A stretch of 64,000 bases of DNA from the NCBI GenBank assembly GCA_964019135.1, contig OZ025265.1, positions 3,664,318-3,728,317 of the forward strand, given 5' to 3'. Origin of the DNA: Arenicola marina (lineage: Eukaryota; Annelida; Polychaeta; Arenicolidae). The notes under the pieces were generated by a model. The model was given only the letters and a program-made list of their open reading frames with translations. It did not search any database and was not told where the DNA came from. Both the position numbers and the translations under genes were made by a program. Below, piece by piece: positions 60,594 through 64,000 of the stretch (the stretch's first letter is position 1; each line of letters opens with the position of its first letter).

Positions 60594-63500
60594 CTGAAAA
60601 TTAAATGAAACATACATTTGAATATTACCATAAGATAATACGTTTTTTATCAAAGACGTTTCGCTATGCTGCGCGTAATATATGGTCATCATAATCGTAT
60701 CATATCACGGAGATACCCCTTTACACTAGGATCACAACCCATGCTCTCTACCATTTTAGGCATGCTAGTAATGCGCATGCGCAGCAATGGATGTTGCTGA
60801 ATGGCCATTGCAAGATAGTGTTGTTAGTTAGGGTACTACGCAAACAATTATAACAATGTGATGACTCCATGTTAGAAATCTCACTATAAATTTCTTCTGA
60901 AGCCGGCCCAAGAATATTTGCGAACTTGCGAAGACGGCATTGATGCTAGGGCGACAAATAAGTCATAATATTATTTACCCTGGGATAAATTCAATCATAA
61001 TTTACATTTCGTCAACTCTCCGGAGTAATCGGAACTAGCGACTATACAGGGAATAATGTATGTTGATGCAGCGCAGATATATATCAGAGTTGACAGGCTG
61101 GCGGTGGTAAAATGGACCATGACATCGCCGCCAACTCCACCCCCTCCCCCACCGCCTCCCTCACCGCTCGCCTCAATCCGTAAGCCAACATGTGACTTCC
61201 CCCGTCGCATAATGATAACTACGCACAGGAGATAAACCAACCGGCCTTTGGTTCCATTGACAGTGGCCTACCTACGGGTAATGATAACTGCATGGGCAGG
61301 TGAACAGATCTATAACTAAGGATAAGTGGCACTGTCGTTCTATGAACGGATCACCTGATTGATATCACAGGGTCCACTTTAAAATGCCGTGGTATGCATG
61401 TCACGGCCCGGTGCAGTAGGACTTGCACGCCTTCCGGGGCGGCCGGGGTCCCCGCCACCCCCTCCGGCTATGGGGCGGTACAGGGGTCCCCCGCCCCCGC
61501 CCCCGCAGGCGCCGCGGGACCCCCTAGCGCGCGACCCCGCCAGCGAGCCGCCCGACATGGCACTTCTCAAGTGGCCTGCGCTGGGGGCGGCTCCGAAGGC
61601 TGAGGTGGATGCCGGGCCTGTGCGTCTGTACCTGAGGTGGCTGCAGATCCTACTGCTGAAGATGCCGTAAATGAGGGGGTTGAAGACGCTGTTGAGCGGG
61701 GCGAAGCTCTGGACCAACACGCGAAACGAGACGGTTCGCTGATTGAAGGCTATCTTGCCGAACACATCCAGCAAGTTGAAGACGAAGAAGGGACTCCAAC
61801 ACACGATGAACACTGTAAGAATGGAGCGAAATAAACAAACATGTTAACATAATGAAATTACGAAAGACGGTGACACAGTAATGCCTCTTTTTGTTATTAT
61901 TTATAAAACCTTTATCAGTAATTTAAAATGAATGACGCAACCGTCAATAGTAATATTAATGGCGAAGTCGTTACCACCGACGTGGATACTTCCAATAAAC
62001 CCAACATGCACCAAGTATTCTCACATTATTAAATGCCAAATATTGGCACGATGTGAAATTGCTGTGAAATTTCTTGCAGCACAGCACTGATAATTCGCTT
62101 CTTGGGCGTATTCCATGTCTCTTAATTTTGAATCATTAAAGGTAAGTATCATTGAAAGCAGTTTTCTTCAAAAGGGCCTAAAAATAATTGGCGTTGTCCG
62201 AAGTTAGACGCGTTTCACAAGCAAACCTCACATTCCGAAGATATAGCAATATGTCGTCTTTAAGAAATGTTTAATTGCACATCATGGAGTGTATATGGAG
62301 GCGATCTAATTTTCTGATCAACGTATCAATACCATTTAAAATATCTAAACTGTGCATCTATTTTAACGTGCTGCATTGTGCACCACAACATTATGCATTT
62401 GAATTGTGTCACAGGAAAATATTGTTTGGAATAAACCTGAATGCACTGCGTAACTTTCAAACCTACCTAATACAATGACGAATGTCATTTTAACTGTCCT
62501 AATCTTGGCTTGAGGTATGACTCCACGAGAACTCGAACAGCTCTGTTTAGAACTCTTATCCAAATGTTCCTTCTCATCTTTGTTCAATCCTGAAATGCAA
62601 AGAAGTAAAATGACTTGACTATAAGTGACAATGGCTGGTTCTCTGCCGATGCGCTCTAGACAGCGGCGTGAGAGAAATGGACATGGAATATTGTTTGGAA
62701 GCTATTACAGATCAAAGGTAAAGTGAATAATGCACGGATTATTGCACCATGGATAATATCAGTTCACCATCGGCATAATCGCTAAGACAGCGGGGTGGGG
62801 TGTACAGGCAAAAAAAACCATTCATCGTAGAAAGCGAGAAGCTAGTGGATCTCAACGCAGATATGACATCAGCGGGCAGGCAGGTCAGGCTCCAAAATCC
62901 TTGGTAAGGGATGGCGGAGGAAAGGTGGGTGACGGGGGCTTCCATTCAATACCCGGTAGGGGAGATCAGGATTGGGGAGGCTGGGAGGGGGGGGGGGGGG
63001 GTCACGAAGCCGTCAAGTCCACCTGATAGACCTTACATACGTCGTGTAAACGCACTTTCACCTTGAACGCGTAAGTTCCATACGGCCAGGGATGAATATT
63101 TCGCCCATGTTAATGTCCTATTTGAAGGTGAAATACGCGACCTCGGCCGCTTCGAAATAATGGGCCATGATGATGGGCGGTGGGTGACAGTGGTTGTTGG
63201 GGGCAAGCGAGAAGTCACGATTCTAAAGCTTCAACATATTAAAGCAATATGTTCTGTAATTGTTATATTACCAATCTCTTCGCCATGTCAAATAAGTATA
63301 TTCTGTCTTGAATTTAAATTCTGAAAGCCTGTGGGCTTTCCGGCGAGAAGCACAGTTGTTCACCGGAGCAGAATTTGGTGGCCGGCTTTATATCCCTGCG
63401 CGCCTGTTCGCTGTTCGGTATTCCGTGTGATGTCGACCGCGGCTCGCTATCACGTCCGCGCGCCATAAACTAGTCCGTGCAGTTTTATGTTGAAATTGTT

Positions 63501-63861
63501 GTTTACACACTCAATGAGATATAAAACATACATGCATCATAATTTTGAGATTTAGTTTTAGTCTTGATTCTAAAACGTAAAACATCTAAGATGGCGCATG
63601 TAAGTAGGCTGCTTTAAGGTGCTGGTGGCGGTCGTGGTGCGCCCATTATGCAACCGAGTGCGATATGTAACACTCACCGGTCCGGATCTTCTTGGAGGAG
63701 AACCGCTTGAGGATGGATGCCTTGGGGCCGGGGCTCCCGGAGTACGAGGTGGTCAGAGTGCGAGACTTGGACCAGATGACGTGGATCATGGCGTAGTAAC
63801 ACACGGCGATGATGATCATGGGGATGAAGAACAGCACAGAGGCCAGCAGCACCAGGTAGAT
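60344..63861 (-). CDS. Neuropeptide GPCR, NPS/CCAP-receptor type, 3' four exons
   Basis: Class A rhodopsin-family receptor. The exons 63861-63678, 62589-62467, 61812-61632 and 60593-60344 have GT-AG borders and join in matching phases (1, 1, 2). The joined protein shows TM5 (LVLLASVLFFIPMIIIAV), loop 3, TM6 with the CWSP motif (VFIVCWSPFFVFNLLDVFG), TM7 with NPLIY (FAPLNSVFNPLIYGIF) and a Cys-rich, probably palmitoylated tail (NKICCCC). KIRTVKMTFVIVL and APLNS...NPLIY point to the vasopressin / neuropeptide S / crustacean cardioactive peptide receptor group, best NPSR/CCAPR. It would sit in the plasma membrane and couple a peptide ligand to G proteins. Exons for TM1-TM4 lie beyond 64000. It is the only clear host gene in the window. 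The ligand cannot be told. Confidence 0.9.
60594..61378. other. Last GPCR intron, distal part
   Basis: Contains an ATGCGCATGCGCAG patch near 60771-60784 and a C-rich stretch near 61130-61165. Nothing coding is recognised. Confidence 0.45.
61379..61631 (-). CDS. Possible alternative receptor tail by read-through
   Basis: If the donor at 61631-61630 is not used, the TM7 exon stays open for 83 more codons and ends at 61379. The stretch is very GC-rich and reads as a Gly/Pro/Arg/Ser-rich tail (GACGGGGGGPLYRPI). It may be a true alternative end or only a GC-rich intron start that happens to be open. Confidence 0.3.
61632..61812 (-). CDS. GPCR exon: TM6 to helix 8
   Basis: Acceptor ATTCTTACAG and donor CTCAG|GTACAG. 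It holds CWSPFFVFNLL, extracellular loop 3 and TM7 through SSRICSHL, and ends in phase 2. The frame stays open past the donor to 61379. Confidence 0.9.
62467..62589 (-). CDS. GPCR exon: loop 3 to start of TM6
   Basis: Acceptor TGCATTTCAG and donor TTAG|GTAGGT. It encodes a charged loop (NKDEKEHLDKSSKQ) and the conserved AKIRTVKMTFVIVL entering TM6. The single bases at each border complete Gly and Val codons with the neighbours. Confidence 0.9.
62590..63313. other. GPCR intron, part without the MITE
   Basis: Holds a G-run near 62987-63001. Nothing coding is recognised. Confidence 0.5.
63314..63618 (-). mobile_element. TTAA-ended MITE, copy 2, in the GPCR intron
   Basis: The reverse complement aligns with 28634-28923 over its full length, with TTAA at 63615-63618 and 63314-63317. 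It lies 59 bases beyond the splice donor of the TM5 exon and brings the TATA-like core into the intron. Confidence 0.65.
63678..63861 (-). CDS. GPCR exon: TM5 and start of loop 3
   Basis: It begins after the acceptor TTGTTATGTTCAG and ends ACCG|GTGAGT (phase 1). It encodes TM5, AVCYYAMIHVIWSKS at its inner end, and a Ser/Lys-rich loop (SILKRFSSKKIRTG). The acceptor lies in a 54-bp repeat that offers two further in-frame acceptors upstream. Confidence 0.88.
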
Positions 63862-64000
63862 CTGAACATAACAAACACATGTGTTAAACATTGAGGCCAG
63901 TAACACCAGGTAGATCTGAACATAACAAACACATGTGTTAAACATTGAGGCCAGCAGCACCAGGTAGATCTGAACATAACAAACATGTGTTAAACATTGA
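63841..64000. repeat. 54-bp tandem repeat over the TM5 splice acceptor, 3 copies
   Basis: The unit includes the pyrimidine tract, TTCAG and the first 23 bases of the exon (ATCTACCTGGTGCTGCTGGC plus CTC). Exon-start positions are 63861, 63915 and 63969. The third copy lacks two bases in its intronic part. The array may continue past the window edge. Confidence 0.9.

Overview
The window looks like a gene-poor, repeat-rich stretch of an invertebrate animal genome, probably a marine bilaterian such as a lancelet, hemichordate or lophotrochozoan. The grounds are an intron-split neuropeptide GPCR gene, CR1/Jockey-type LINEs, a PIF/Harbinger transposon, a Ty3/gypsy element, tRNA-derived SINEs and long minisatellites. 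The species cannot be fixed from the sequence alone.

Layout. 1-970: 5' part of a minus-strand LINE. 1544-4020: a non-autonomous element with ~275 bp terminal inverted repeats that carry hairpins, flanked by TATAA. 5034-5147: a near-perfect palindrome. 7390-8305: a pogo/Tigger-like non-autonomous element. 9425-9850: a LINE 3' end. 10338-11617: exactly 20 units of a 64-bp satellite, each with a perfect tRNA A-box on the minus strand. 11660-22230: a 10.5-kb satellite of 37-bp units with higher-order duplication. 22.2-29.8 kb: no gene recognised, only SINE-like relics and a TTAA-ended MITE. 29820-32250: a 38-bp satellite. 32890-33354: two identical 129-bp direct repeats. 34735-35255: a CA-rich array. 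37622-38146: an 18/36-bp array. 38.4-43.5 kb: a decayed PIF/Harbinger transposon with a DDE transposase and a convergent Myb/SANT-like gene. 45914-56383: one LINE bounded by a 13-bp target-site duplication, with a Ty3/gypsy element inside it and a SINE inside that. 58700-60127: a 43-bp satellite with no stop triplet on either strand.

The one clear host gene lies at the right edge on the minus strand. It is the 3' part of a class A GPCR of the neuropeptide S / CCAP receptor type. Four exons (63861-63678, 62589-62467, 61812-61632, 60593-60344) join in phase and cover TM5, loop 3, TM6-TM7 and the cytoplasmic tail. The 5' exons lie beyond the window. Its TM5 splice acceptor is triplicated as a 54-bp in-frame tandem repeat. 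An open, GC-rich read-through after the TM7 exon could give a second tail.

About a quarter of the window is tandem repeat. The very long open frames in those arrays follow from repeat units that lack stop triplets and are not treated as genes.
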